DNA from: Pseudomonas sp. LS-2
GTDB lineage: Bacteria > Pseudomonadota > Gammaproteobacteria > Pseudomonadales > Pseudomonadaceae
Assembly (NCBI RefSeq): GCF_003605735.1
Contig: NZ_QXTJ01000015.1
Coordinates: forward strand, 80,309-131,788
Direction: 5' to 3'
Length of the DNA: 51,480 nucleotides
Part shown: piece after piece, positions 34,701 through 42,852 of the stretch
Layout of the letters: the number at the start of each line of letters is the position of its first letter
How positions within the stretch are numbered: the first letter of the stretch is position 1
Notes under the pieces: generated by a model
The model's input: the letters and a program-made list of their open reading frames with translations, nothing else
Databases searched by the model: none
What the model was told of the DNA's origin: nothing
Made by a program: the position numbers and the translations under genes

Positions 34701-35204
34701 CGCGTACTGGGGCATACGCTGCAAGTGCGCTCATGGCCGGGCAAAGGCAGCGTGTTCAGCGTCACCGTGCCGTTGGCCCGCACCCAGACGTTGACGCATA
34801 CAGCCATCGTCGAACCCAAACGTGCCTCGCTCAACGGTACGCAGGTGCTGTGCATCGACAACGAAGACAGCATCCTGATTGGCATGAACAGCCTGTTGAG
34901 TCGCTGGGGGTGTCAGGTCTGGACGGCGCGCAATCGCGAGGAATGCCAGACCCTGCTCGACGACGGCATCCGCCCGCACCTGGCGCTGGTGGATTACCAC
35001 CTGGACCATGGTGAAACCGGCACCGAACTGATGGCCTGGCTGCGCACGCAGTTGGGAGAGCCGGTGCCCGGCGTGTTGATCAGCGCCGATGGTAGACCCG
35101 AGCTGATCGCGCAGGTGCATGCGGCGGGGCTGGAGTATCTGGCCAAACCGGTGAAGCCTGCGGCATTAAGGGCGTTGTTGAGCCGGCATGTGAGTTTGAG
35201 CTGA
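31731..35204 (+). CDS. Hybrid sensor kinase with a sodium/solute symporter-like N-terminus (PA3271 type)
   Basis: The 1157-residue protein has a transporter-like SSS domain with about 13 helices (1-515), a linker, a PAS domain (about 640-755, AIENITQGISVVDQSL), a coiled coil (755-800), HisKA with phosphorylated His H806 (AAVSHDLMQPM), and HATPase with N922, DRGPGIP and GLGLGLAI. A C-terminal receiver domain has D1088 (LALVDYHLD) and the conserved Lys in YLAKPVKP. It resembles CbrA with an added receiver, and matches P. aeruginosa PA3271 from memory. The transporter half may sense or take up a nutrient. No cognate response regulator gene is next to it, so phosphotransfer to a distant partner is likely. 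Confidence 0.93.
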   Translation: MSLSSGLIAAVALAYMAIMFAIAFYGDRRSDALPPRLRAWVYSLSLAVYCTSWTFFGAVGQAAEQLWSFLPIYLGPIVMMVLAPWVLQKMVLISKQENITSIADFIAARYGKSQTLAVVVALICLIGVLPYIALQLKGIVLGVNILIGAGADAAGTRAQDTALIVSLVLALFTIVFGTRNLDATEHHRGMVLAIAFESLVKLFAFMAVGVFVTFGLYDGVDDLFNQAMLAPRLEEYWKETVNWPSMVVQTGVAMMAIVCLPRQFHVTVVENIEPQDLRLAKWVFPTYLLLAGLFVVPIALAGQMLLPGSVLPDSFVISVPLAHAHPALAVLAFIGGASAATGMVIVASVALSTMVSNDMLLPWLLRRKTAERPFEVFRYWMLSVRRVSIVVILLLAYVSYRLLGSTASLATIGQIAFAAITQLTPAMIGALYWKQANRRGVFAGLAAGVFIWFYTLVLPLTAHSMGWALSSFPLLAWLHGNPLNLPISPLTQGVVLSMAGNFILFAWVSVLSRTRVSEHWQAGRFIGQELQERPNNRSLLAVQIEDLLKLSARFVGEERAQQSFIRFAYRQGKGFNPNQNATGDWIAHTERLLAGVLGTSSTRAVVKAAIEGRDMQLEDVVRIADEASEVLQFNRALLQGAIENITQGISVVDQSLRLVAWNDRYLELFNYPEGLISVGRPIADIIRYNAERGLLGPGEAEVHVARRLHWMRQGRAHTSERLFPNGRVIELIGNPMPGGGFVMSFTDITAFREAEHALKGANESLELRVAERTRELSQLNTALTEAKAHAEAANQSKTRFLAAVSHDLMQPMNAARLFSAALLHANENIPDEAQKLIQHLDSSLRSAEDLISDLLDISRLENGKFTPTIAPFPLNNLFDTLGAEFKALAQEQGLSFRVRGSQLRIASDAKLLRRVLQNFLTNAFRYAKGPILLGVRRKEGHGSLEVWDRGPGIPEDKRQVIFEEFKRLDSHQTRAEKGLGLGLAIADGLCRVLGHTLQVRSWPGKGSVFSVTVPLARTQTLTHTAIVEPKRASLNGTQVLCIDNEDSILIGMNSLLSRWGCQVWTARNREECQTLLDDGIRPHLALVDYHLDHGETGTELMAWLRTQLGEPVPGVLISADGRPELIAQVHAAGLEYLAKPVKPAALRALLSRHVSLS

Positions 35205-35238
35205 GATCAGAAACGCGTTCACACGCACGCCGATCCAT

Positions 35239-35328
35239 CGTAGGAGCGCGCTTGCCCGCGATTGCGTTATCGCAGTCAACAATGCGGGGCCTGAACGGAC
35301 GCGTTCGCAGGCAAGCGCGCTCCTACAA
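35239..35328. repeat. REP pair, class 2
   Basis: CGTAGGAGCGCGCTTGCCCGCG faces CGCAGGCAAGCGCGCTCC with TACAAG, separated by about 45 bp. It lies between the converging kinase and aceK genes, where it may limit read-through. Confidence 0.85.
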
Positions 35329-35331
35329 GGG

Positions 35332-37047
35332 TTATGCGGGTTTCCTGCGATACGGAAACACATCGATCACCTTCCCCGCGCGAATCGCCTCCTGCAATCC
35401 CTTCCAGTAGTCGGCGTCGTACAGCTCGCCATGCAAGCTGTTGAACAGTCGCCGCTGGCCCATGTCCGCAAACAGAAACGGCGGAAATTCCTCCGGAAAA
35501 ACGTCTAGCGGCCCAATCGAATACCAGGGCTCGGAGGCCATCTCGTCCTCTGGCGTACGCGGCTCGGGGATGCGCCGGAAATTGGCCTCGGTCAGAAAGC
35601 AGATCTCGTCGTAGTCGTAGAACACCACGCGGCCATGGCGCGTGACGCCGAAGTTCTTCAGCAGCATGTCGCCGGGAAAGATATTCGCCGCCGCCAGTTG
35701 CTTGATCGCCAGCCCGTAATCCTCGAGTGCTTCACGTACCTGCCCTTCGCTGGCGTTCTCCAGGTAGAGGTTCAGCGGGGTCATGCGCCGTTCTGTCCAG
35801 CAGTGACGAATCAATACGGTGTCGCCTTCCAGCACGACGGTCGAGGGCGCGACGTCCAACAGCTCTTCAAGGCACTGCGGTTCGAATTTGGCCACCGGAA
35901 AACGAAAATCGGCGAACTCCTGGGTGTCGGCCATGCGCCCAACCCGGTCAACGTTTTTCACCAGCCGATATTTCTCGATCACGGTGGCTCGGTCGACGTT
36001 CTTGGACGGTGAAAACCGGTCCTTGATGACCTTGAACACCGTGTTGAAACCCGGCAGCGTGAATACGCTCATAACCATGCCGCGCACACCCGGCGCCATG
36101 ATGAAGCGATCGTCGGTATCGGCCAGATGTTTGATCAGTGCGCGGTAAAACTCCGATTTGCCATGCTTGTAGAAACCGATCGAGGTGTACAGCTCGGCAA
36201 TGTGCTTGCCCGGCAAAATGCCCTTGAGAAAGCCGACGAACTCGGCAGGGACCGGCACATCGACCATGAAATACGAGCGAGTGAACGAGAAGATGATCGA
36301 GACCTCGGCCTCGTCGGTGATCAGCGTGTCGATCTGCACGCCCCGCCCCTCGCGATGCAGCAAGGCAATCACCAGCGGCCATTGCTCGTCGAGGGTGTGG
36401 ATGCGGCCCACCAGATATGCGCCCTTGTTGCGATACAACACCGACGAAAACAGTTCCAGCGTGAGCGTCGGGTCCTTGCACACCCAGTCTGGCAGGCACT
36501 CGCGCAACCGCGTTTCGAGGCGAATCAGATCACCGGGCAGATCGGCATACGCGACAGCGAACCGGTAATCGCTGAACACCTGCGCGAGCATCGCCGACAA
36601 CTCGCCATGAGGCTGATAAACCCGTGTCTGCGCAGCCCGTTCATGGTCCCGCAGCGTCGGTCGCGTGGTGTGAATGAACATGCAGCCATCGCTGATCAGG
36701 TCATGGCTGAACAGACTGCAAAAGATCGAGTTGTACCAGGTCTCGGCCAGTTCATCGTCCAGACGCAGGTCAATGAGCTCGATGTAGGCGCTCTTCACCA
36801 ACGGCCAGCGAGGCGCGTCCAGTAGAACGTCGCTGGCAAATGCCGTGTTCAGCCCGCCCGTGACCTCGCTGACCTTTTCCTCGTACAGGCTGATCCGCGC
36901 CGCCGATGCGGTTTGGGCCTGCTGCCACAACGCCTGCTCGAAGCGTGCCTGAGCGCCATCGGCGATGCGCCGGAAATGATCCCGATAATCGTCGAAGCCG
37001 GCGAGGATCAGGCGGGCGATATCAGCGGCGGGCCAAGGGGTGGACAT
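35332..37047 (-). CDS. aceK: Isocitrate dehydrogenase kinase/phosphatase AceK
   Basis: The product has 571 residues from the ATG at 37047; a TTG ten codons upstream is an alternative, and neither has a strong ribosome site. Family markers are the ATP-binding loop [18 protein letters not shown] and the following VFKVIKDRF, plus [27 protein letters not shown]. AceK phosphorylates and dephosphorylates isocitrate dehydrogenase and so directs carbon into the glyoxylate shunt during growth on acetate or fatty acids. In enterics it is in the aceBAK operon; here it stands alone, as is usual in Pseudomonas. It fits the fatty-acid theme of the window. Confidence 0.97.
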   Translation of the reverse strand: MSTPWPAADIARLILAGFDDYRDHFRRIADGAQARFEQALWQQAQTASAARISLYEEKVSEVTGGLNTAFASDVLLDAPRWPLVKSAYIELIDLRLDDELAETWYNSIFCSLFSHDLISDGCMFIHTTRPTLRDHERAAQTRVYQPHGELSAMLAQVFSDYRFAVAYADLPGDLIRLETRLRECLPDWVCKDPTLTLELFSSVLYRNKGAYLVGRIHTLDEQWPLVIALLHREGRGVQIDTLITDEAEVSIIFSFTRSYFMVDVPVPAEFVGFLKGILPGKHIAELYTSIGFYKHGKSEFYRALIKHLADTDDRFIMAPGVRGMVMSVFTLPGFNTVFKVIKDRFSPSKNVDRATVIEKYRLVKNVDRVGRMADTQEFADFRFPVAKFEPQCLEELLDVAPSTVVLEGDTVLIRHCWTERRMTPLNLYLENASEGQVREALEDYGLAIKQLAAANIFPGDMLLKNFGVTRHGRVVFYDYDEICFLTEANFRRIPEPRTPEDEMASEPWYSIGPLDVFPEEFPPFLFADMGQRRLFNSLHGELYDADYWKGLQEAIRAGKVIDVFPYRRKPA

Positions 37048-37110
37048 GGCGGATGCTCGAGAGGGCAGATCCGCCAAGCGTAGCAGCGCGCTCGCGCAAG
37101 GCAGGTGCCG

Positions 37111-37965
37111 CTACTTCACCTTGCGGAACACAAACACCAACCCCACCACGATCAGCACCATTCCCAGCATGCTGAGGAGCGCCAGGCGGTTGCCGAAAAT
37201 CAGATAATCCATGATCGCAGTCACGGCTGGCACCAGATAGAACAGGCTCGTGACGTTGACCAGATTGCCCTGGGCGATCAGGCGGTACAGCAGAAAGGTC
37301 GCCAACACCGAGACCACCAGTCCCATGTACAGCACCGGCACGTAAAATCCGAAACTGTGCTCGAAATGAAACGGCTGGAACGGCACGAACACCGCACAGA
37401 CCACCGCCCCTGCAAAATACTGAACCGGCAGTGTGCCGAGTGGATTGTCAGTAATGCGCTTCTGCATGATCGATCCGCCGGTCATGCTCAACATGCCCAG
37501 CACCCCAAAGGCCATGCCTGCCAGCGAACCGCCGTCGCCAATGCCCTGGTACACCACCAGCACCAGCCCCGCCAGCCCAAGGCACAGACCGAACATCCGC
37601 GAACCGGAACGAGAGCGTTCGACCAGCACGGCCGTCAGGATCGGCTGCACCCCCATGATGGTCGCCATTACGCCCGGTGCGACTTTCATGTCCAGCGCCA
37701 GCAGGTAGCAGATTTGATAGGCCCCCAGCAACACCGCGCCAGTCGCCAACGCGTAGCGCATCGACTGCCCGGTTGCGGGGAGTTTGTAACCCAGGGTCGG
37801 GATCAGAATGGCCAGCGCTATCAACGCCAGCAAGAAACGGAACAGCAGAAACGCAAACGGCGAAGCATGGGTCAGGCCCCACTTGGAAACGATGGCCCCG
37901 CTACTCCAGAGCAGGACGAACAAGGTAGTCGTGGCCAGCGAGGCCAGGGCTTTATTGGCAAACAT
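37111..37965 (-). CDS. EamA/DMT-family transporter
   Basis: The 284-residue inner-membrane protein has ten helices in two EamA repeats (LWSSGAIVSKWGL in the first; VVSVLATFLLYRLIAQGNLVNVTSLFYLVPAVTAIMDYL in the second). It is typical of drug/metabolite exporters, for example of amino acids. The substrate is unknown. The stop at 37111 lies 63 bp from the aceK start on the same strand, so co-transcription into aceK is possible. Confidence 0.9.
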   Translation of the reverse strand: MFANKALASLATTTLFVLLWSSGAIVSKWGLTHASPFAFLLFRFLLALIALAILIPTLGYKLPATGQSMRYALATGAVLLGAYQICYLLALDMKVAPGVMATIMGVQPILTAVLVERSRSGSRMFGLCLGLAGLVLVVYQGIGDGGSLAGMAFGVLGMLSMTGGSIMQKRITDNPLGTLPVQYFAGAVVCAVFVPFQPFHFEHSFGFYVPVLYMGLVVSVLATFLLYRLIAQGNLVNVTSLFYLVPAVTAIMDYLIFGNRLALLSMLGMVLIVVGLVFVFRKVK

Positions 37966-38069
37966 GGTGTCACCTGTGATTCAGACAAAATCGGACCCGG
38001 CGTAGAACCGGATTCACTGAGGTTTTGTTGGCGTTTGCAGGACTGGGTCGACAGCTTCAGCGCAATCGA

Positions 38070-38237
38070 TCAGCCGGGCACAACGACGCCTGGCGGTGCG
38101 ACGACGCACACGACCGGGCCGGTCACAGGAGCAGGAGGTGGATAGCGCGTGATGTAGAACGCTTGCTGGCACCCGCACGGCTCAGCCACAGCGGACGCTG
38201 CGGTATCGAACACGAGTTGCGAGTGGGAAGCAGGCAT
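38070..38237 (-). CDS. Possible 55-residue Cys/Pro-rich small protein
   Basis: In the 374-bp gap between the DMT and LpxO-like genes a frame runs from an ATG at 38237 to TGA at 38070, 104 bp before the DMT gene on the same strand. The product reads MPASHSQLVFDTAASAVAEP, then CGCQQAFYITRYPPPAPV and a Val/Pro-rich tail with a third Cys. The CGC motif and a weak GAAGAAG upstream are mild support. No family is recognised and there is no signal peptide. It could be chance in GC-rich DNA. The rest of the gap (38238-38339) shows nothing. Confidence 0.33.
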   Translation of the reverse strand: MPASHSQLVFDTAASAVAEPCGCQQAFYITRYPPPAPVTGPVVCVVAPPGVVVPG

Positions 38238-38339
38238 GGCGCTGATCTTCTTCGGAATGAGGGGTGGGTGTTACGACATGTTTCGAAGCACCGGCGCTGA
38301 ATATAACCAGCGCGCGGTGCGCGATGCAACGTTTAGTTA

Positions 38340-39278
38340 TCAGCCGAACAGCCAGTAACCCAGCAACGTCAAAACGATCACTGCCAGCACCGGCCGCAGA
38401 ATGCGGTAGGCCTTGGGATTGGCACGTTTGAACTGCTTCACCTTGCCGCTGAAGGCGTTGCTGAAGCGCTTGCTGAAGGCGTAGGCCTGATTGATCCCGC
38501 CGACCCGCTCGTCATCGGTGTTCTGCGGTGCGGTGGCGCGCCCCAGAAACGCACTGACGCTGCGGTTGATCGAGGTCATGAAGCGGTTACTCAGCGGGCG
38601 CTCGATGTCGCAGAACAGAATCACACGCGTGACGTCGGTTTCGTTCTTGACCCAGTGCACATAGGTCTCGTCGAACATCACGTCCTCACCATCGCGCCAG
38701 GCGTAGACCTTGCCATCGACGAAGATCCGGCAATCATCGGAGTTCGGCGTCGAAAGCCCCAGGTGATAACGCAGGGAACCGGCGAACGGATCGCGGTGGG
38801 GATTGAGGTGACTGCCACCGGGCAGCAGCGCAAACATCGCGCCTTTGACGTTGGGGATGCGGCTGACCAGTTCAACCGTCCTCGGGCACAACGCTTCGGC
38901 CGAAGGCAGCGGTTTGTCGTACCACTTCAGGTAGAAACGCTTCCAGCCCTTCTTGAAGAACGAACCGAAACCGGCGTCGTTGTCCTTGGCAGCGGCGCGG
39001 ATATAGCCCTCGTCGAACAGGTGCATTGCCTCGTCGCGGATGGTTTCCCAGTTGTCCTTGAGCACATCGAGTTCGGGAAATTTGCTACGGTCCAGATAGG
39101 GTTTGGACGGCACGCTGGAGAACAGGTACATCAAGGCGTTGTACGGAGCGAACAGCGCGGAGTGATTCACGAACTGGCGCAACACTGGCAAACGCGCCTT
39201 GCCGCGCAGATGCACGTACAGCGTACTGCCCACGAACAGCAGCAGGATCGCCGCCTTGGCAGCGAAAGAAAGGGTCAT
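38340..39278 (-). CDS. lpxO: LpxO-like lipid A hydroxylase (aspartyl/asparaginyl beta-hydroxylase family)
   Basis: The product has 312 residues. A membrane anchor lies at about 5-24. The Fe(II)/2-oxoglutarate dioxygenase domain spans 60-240, with iron ligands H161 and D163 (NPHRDPF) and H208 (DETYVHWV). R218 (TRVILF) binds 2-oxoglutarate. A further hydrophobic helix is at the very C-terminus (VIVLTLLGYWLFG). This layout matches LpxO, which adds a 2-hydroxyl to a secondary acyl chain of lipid A on the cytosolic face. Pseudomonads often carry two LpxO paralogues; which one this is cannot be decided. Stand-alone gene. Confidence 0.88.
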   Translation of the reverse strand: MTLSFAAKAAILLLFVGSTLYVHLRGKARLPVLRQFVNHSALFAPYNALMYLFSSVPSKPYLDRSKFPELDVLKDNWETIRDEAMHLFDEGYIRAAAKDNDAGFGSFFKKGWKRFYLKWYDKPLPSAEALCPRTVELVSRIPNVKGAMFALLPGGSHLNPHRDPFAGSLRYHLGLSTPNSDDCRIFVDGKVYAWRDGEDVMFDETYVHWVKNETDVTRVILFCDIERPLSNRFMTSINRSVSAFLGRATAPQNTDDERVGGINQAYAFSKRFSNAFSGKVKQFKRANPKAYRILRPVLAVIVLTLLGYWLFG

Positions 39279-39628
39279 GAAACTCTCCTTGGAACAGGCA
39301 AATAGCTAACTGTTGTTCTCACCGGGCCGCTTCTGCCCGGAGGGCGGCCGTGCTTGCAGGCGATCGGCTGCGCAGCAGTCGTGAAATCCGGATGACGCGG
39401 TATGCCTGAAACGCCGAGTCGCCTGATTTTTCTGCCGCTTCGCGCCAGATCGCGAGCAAGCTTGCTCCCACGGGCTGTGCCCAGAATCAAAAGCAGATCG
39501 AGGCGACGCATTCTACTCACTATAAAAAACCCGCCGAATGACGTGTATCAACTGTCCAGCGGGCCTGGATGGCGGCCATCATAAGCCTTAGACGGCCCGG
39601 TAAAAAGCCGGAGAGTTCATCGAGACGA
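39279..39628. other. Intergenic, no gene seen
   Basis: The stretch separates the start of the LpxO-like gene from the 3' end of cysK. It holds a half REP of class 2 (ATCGCGAGCAAGCTTGCTCC, 39450-39469) and a GC inverted pair near 39323-39340 (CCGGGC...GCCCGG). No frame looks like a protein. Confidence 0.6.
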
Positions 39629-40603
39629 CTATTGGGTCAGCTCCTGTTCAGTAAACAGATCGCTGAACAGCATGCTCGACAAGTAACGTTCGCCCGAATC
39701 CGGCAGCACCACGACGATGGTCTTGCCCTGCATTTCCGGTTTTTCCGCCAGCCGCACCGCCGCCTGCATCGCAGCGCCACAGGAGATGCCGCACAAGATC
39801 CCCTCCTCCTGCATCAGGCGCAGGGCCATGGCCTTGGCCTCTTCATCGCTCACCAGCTCGACCTTGTCGATGATCGACAGGTCGAGGTTTTTCGGGATGA
39901 AACCCGCGCCAATGCCCTGGATCTTGTGCGGGCTGGGCGTTATCTCCTGACCGGCCATGGCCTGGGTAATGATCGGCGAGATCATCGGCTCGACCGCTAC
40001 CGAGATGATCGGCTTGCCCATGGTGTTCTTTATATAGCGCGACACGCCAGTAATGGTGCCGCCAGTCCCCACGCCCGCCACCAGTACGTCGATGGCGCCG
40101 TCTGTGTCATTCCAGATTTCCGGACCGGTTGTCTTCTCGTGAATCGCAGGGTTGGCCGGGTTCTCGAATTGGGCGGGCATGAAGAATTTTTCGGGATCAC
40201 TGGCGACCAGTTCTTCGGCCTTGGCGATGGAGCCTTTCATGCCTTGGGCAGGTTCCGTCAGTACCAACTCGGCGCCCAGCGCCTTGAGCACCTTGCGTCG
40301 CTCGATACTCATGGAGGCTGGCATCGTCAGCATCAGCTTGTACCCGCGCGCAGCTGCCACGAATGCCAGCCCGATGCCGGTATTACCGGAGGTCGGCTCG
40401 ACGATGGTCATGCCTGGCTTGAGTTTGCCTCGGCTTTCAGCGTCCCAGATCATGTTCGCGCCAATACGACACTTCACCGAATACCCCGGATTACGCCCTT
40501 CGATCTTGGCCAGAATCGTGACCCCGCGCGGCGCGATGCGGTTGATCTGCACCAGCGGCGTATTGCCGATGGAATGGGCGTTGTCTGCGTAAATTCGGCT
40601 CAT
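39629..40603 (-). CDS. cysK: O-acetylserine sulfhydrylase (cysteine synthase A)
   Basis: The product has 324 residues from the ATG at 40603. PLP binds K44 ([10 protein letters not shown]). The phosphate/substrate loop is TSGNTGIG (71-78), the PLP-phosphate loop is [10 protein letters not shown], and GISCGAAM lies near the end. It makes L-cysteine from O-acetylserine and sulfide in the cytosol. It is divergent from the DUF748 gene (126 bp). A long frame on the opposite strand covers this gene but is only a codon-bias shadow. Confidence 0.96.
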   Translation of the reverse strand: MSRIYADNAHSIGNTPLVQINRIAPRGVTILAKIEGRNPGYSVKCRIGANMIWDAESRGKLKPGMTIVEPTSGNTGIGLAFVAAARGYKLMLTMPASMSIERRKVLKALGAELVLTEPAQGMKGSIAKAEELVASDPEKFFMPAQFENPANPAIHEKTTGPEIWNDTDGAIDVLVAGVGTGGTITGVSRYIKNTMGKPIISVAVEPMISPIITQAMAGQEITPSPHKIQGIGAGFIPKNLDLSIIDKVELVSDEEAKAMALRLMQEEGILCGISCGAAMQAAVRLAEKPEMQGKTIVVVLPDSGERYLSSMLFSDLFTEQELTQ

Positions 40604-40729
40604 GACCGGGTCCTTGTGCAGGTTTGGAAAAGCCCAAAGCGTATGCCTTGGGCACATATTGCGTCCAGTCGCAGCGAACCGATGGCAACGCCGACAGTCA
40701 ACACAGCTAATGAACTGGAGAGCGTTGCC

Positions 40730-41806
40730 ATGAAACGTCGCTATAGCTGGCCTCTGTGGACAGTCGTGGGCCTCGTCGTCTTGCTGATCGCCTTGCACAT
40801 CGCACTGCCTTATGTGGTGCGCAATTACCTCAACGATAAACTCGCCGACATGGGCGACTATCGCGGCCAAGTGACCGATGTCGATCTGGCGCTGTGGCGA
40901 GGGGCGTACAAGATCAACGGCTTGAACATCGTCAAGGTCGACGGCAAGGTTCCGGTCCCGCTGCTCAAGGTGCCGGTGATCGATATTTCGGTCAGTTGGC
41001 ACTCACTCTGGTACGACCACGCGGTGGTGGCAGAGGTTGCGTTTATCAGCCCCGAGCTCAACTTCGTAGACGGCGGCGCTGACAAACAACAGTCTCAGAC
41101 CGGTGCGGGCACCGACTGGCGCGCGCAGTTGAACAAGTTGCTGCCGATCACGCTCAACGAAGTGCGGGTCAACGACGGCAAGATCACCTTCAGCAACTTC
41201 AACTCTACCCCTAAAGTGAAAATTGAAGCGGACGACGTCAACGCCAGCGTCTACAACATCACCAACGTCGTGGACTCGGCGGGCAAGCGCGACGCCCGCT
41301 TCGAAGGCAAGGCTCGACTGTTGGGCCACGCCCCACTGGAAACCAATGCCACGTTCGACCCTTTCAGCAACTTTGAAGATTTCGACTTCAAACTGCGCGT
41401 CACCGACCTGCAACTCAAGCAGATGAATGATTTCGCCTCAGCCTACGGCAAGTTCGACTTCAATGCGGGCGACGGCGATATCGTCATCGAGGCGCATGCC
41501 AACAAAGGCCAGCTCAGCGGCTACATCAAACCGCTGTTGCGCGATGTCGACATCTTCAACTGGCAACAGGACGTCGAGAACCAGAACAAAGGCTTCTTCC
41601 GCTCGATCTGGGAAGCCATGGTCGGCGCCAGCGAAACCGTGCTCAAGAACCAGCGTAAAAACCAGTTCGCGACCCGAGTTGAACTGAGCGGCAGCGTCCA
41701 CAAGCAGGACGTCAGCGCGTTTCAGGCCTTCCTGCAGATCCTGCGCAATGCGTTCGTACAGGCGTTCAATACGCGTTATGACAGCGGGAAGAGTGAGGCG
41801 AAGTGA
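40730..41806 (+). CDS. DUF748/AsmA-like envelope protein
   Basis: The product has 358 residues, starting at 40730 after CTGGAGAGCG. One N-terminal signal-anchor helix ([21 protein letters not shown]) is followed by [33 protein letters not shown], the classic DUF748/AsmA-like entry. A periplasmic beta-rich repeat region continues to the end ([41 protein letters not shown]). AsmA-like proteins bridge or shuttle phospholipids between the membranes; DUF748 members are less studied. The inner-membrane anchored, periplasmic placement is inferred. Stand-alone gene. Confidence 0.87.
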   Translation: MKRRYSWPLWTVVGLVVLLIALHIALPYVVRNYLNDKLADMGDYRGQVTDVDLALWRGAYKINGLNIVKVDGKVPVPLLKVPVIDISVSWHSLWYDHAVVAEVAFISPELNFVDGGADKQQSQTGAGTDWRAQLNKLLPITLNEVRVNDGKITFSNFNSTPKVKIEADDVNASVYNITNVVDSAGKRDARFEGKARLLGHAPLETNATFDPFSNFEDFDFKLRVTDLQLKQMNDFASAYGKFDFNAGDGDIVIEAHANKGQLSGYIKPLLRDVDIFNWQQDVENQNKGFFRSIWEAMVGASETVLKNQRKNQFATRVELSGSVHKQDVSAFQAFLQILRNAFVQAFNTRYDSGKSEAK

Positions 41807-41826
41807 TGTAACGCAGTTGCTTGACC

Positions 41827-41911
41827 TCTGCAGCAGCCCGGCTTGCCGGCGGTGGCGCACTGAAGATTGCTGCCGCTGGCAAACGGAACGCCGCCTCGCC
41901 GGACAGCTACA
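41827..41911. repeat. Degenerate REP pair, class 1
   Basis: CTGCAGCAGCCCGGCTTGCC with GGCGGTGGCG faces CTGCCGCTGGCAAACGG and a partly duplicated CGCCGGACAGCTACAG. It lies between converging genes. Confidence 0.65.
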
Positions 41912-41913
41912 GC

Positions 41914-42435
41914 TCAGTGCTGTGGTTTATCCGGATTTTCATCAACGCCATAAACCACCCGATCCTCGGCGAGTAACGTCCCGTTTTGCCCCTGCCCCTG
42001 CAAGGCATCCCAACCAATACAGGCGAGTGCCAGGGTCCGGGGCGTTGCCTCGCGCCCGTTGCTGTAACGGGTAATGCTACGCGTACTGACCCCCAGCGCT
42101 TCAGCCGCCAGCGCCAGTGGCAACCCCGTTCTTGCTCGCCATCCGATGAAAATCCGCGTGTTCTCGTCTGTAGCGGCCTGGGCCTGAGCATCGAGATACA
42201 GCGTGTCGGCGCCAATCTGGATATCCAGATCCACCCACTCCACCGTCCAGCCATCATCACCGATTTGGGCCTGCAGGAAGGCATCGTCACTCTGCAAGGG
42301 GGACAGACCGGGGAAGTTTTGAATGTCCGCACTCATGTCGAGGCCGAACTGTTGATCGTTGATAAATGTCAGCGCCAGCTTGCGCCCGGCGAGCGCCTCG
42401 ACTGCTTTGAGGCGTGGTCGCTTCATGGATGCCAT
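41914..42435 (-). CDS. DUF2442 domain fused to an HTH domain
   Basis: The 173-residue product starts at 42435, where GGAGGA lies about 9 bases upstream. An N-terminal DUF2442 domain covers about 5-95 (KAVEALAGRKLALTFINDQ, FPGLSPLQSDDAFLQAQIGDDGWTVEWVDLDIQIGADTLY). A C-terminal XRE-type helix-turn-helix covers about 110-160 (TGLPLALAAEALGVSTRSIT, RYSNGREATPRTL). The gene overlaps the end of the DUF4160-like gene before it, so the two are translationally coupled. DUF4160 and DUF2442 genes are often neighbours and have been suspected to be toxin-antitoxin-like pairs. The HTH suggests this partner represses its own operon, as an antitoxin would. That role is inference. Confidence 0.82.
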   Translation of the reverse strand: MASMKRPRLKAVEALAGRKLALTFINDQQFGLDMSADIQNFPGLSPLQSDDAFLQAQIGDDGWTVEWVDLDIQIGADTLYLDAQAQAATDENTRIFIGWRARTGLPLALAAEALGVSTRSITRYSNGREATPRTLALACIGWDALQGQGQNGTLLAEDRVVYGVDENPDKPQH

Positions 42436-42653
42436 TTTTTCCATTCCTCCATCAGTTCTGTCTGGTGGGCCCGTACCCATTCAAGCGCTTCCTTGAGCAC
42501 AGCGGCCGGTGCGTGGCCGCGCATGGGTTCAACCAACTGCAGGCAAATCAAGACATCCAGACCACCTCCCGTGAGCTGCACGTGAGGCGGCAGATGATCT
42601 TTTTCCCGCAGTTGAATCCTGTTTTGTCTCTGAATCGATGCTGGGTAGACATG
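42423..42653 (-). CDS. DUF4160-like small protein, start or frame uncertain
   Basis: The frame runs 76 codons from ATG 42653 to TGA 42423. The body matches DUF4160: KDHLPPHVQLTGGGLDVLI then APAAVLKEALEWVRAHQTEL and MEEWKKWHP. The first 17 residues (MSTQHRFRDKTGFNCGK) look unlike the family and there is no ribosome site. In the next frame the DNA encodes VYPASIQRQNRIQLREK, which does look like a DUF4160 N-terminus and would join the body if the run of six A (42600-42605 on the plus strand as T) were one base shorter. So the gene may carry a one-base slip, or use slippage, or really start at 42653. The other frame has no ATG of its own: a TAG, then ATT-GCG-CTG. The last 13 bases overlap the DUF2442-HTH gene. 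Confidence 0.55.
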   Translation of the reverse strand, partial: HVYPASIQRQNRIQLREKDHLPPHVQLTGGGLDVLICLQLVEPMRGHAPAAVLKEALEWVRAHQTELMEEWKKWHP

Positions 42654-42852
42654 CAGCGCAATCTATAGCCAAATTGGCGATACCGCAACGAGCGTTACAA
42701 TTTTCTCAGTCACACCGCGACCCGCCATTCAGCTACTGAATAAAGCGTCTGCGTTCACAGTCGAGCGGGGGGCGCGTTATAGTCGGTGCATTCTTATTGC
42801 TGGTTTGAGTCGTGCGGCATTGTGTCCACACGCCATGTTCGAGGATTTACCG

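Noticed and set aside
39569..40729. N-terminal extension of the DUF748 gene across cysK
   Set aside because: The upstream 387 codons are antisense to cysK and unlike protein. The Met at 40730 with GGAGAG and a signal anchor is the natural start.
42598..42608. Programmed -1 frameshift at the A6-G run of the DUF4160-like gene
   Set aside because: The A-AAA-AAG heptamer is present, but joining the family-like N-terminal frame to the body needs a +1 shift, not -1, and that frame has no standard start codon.
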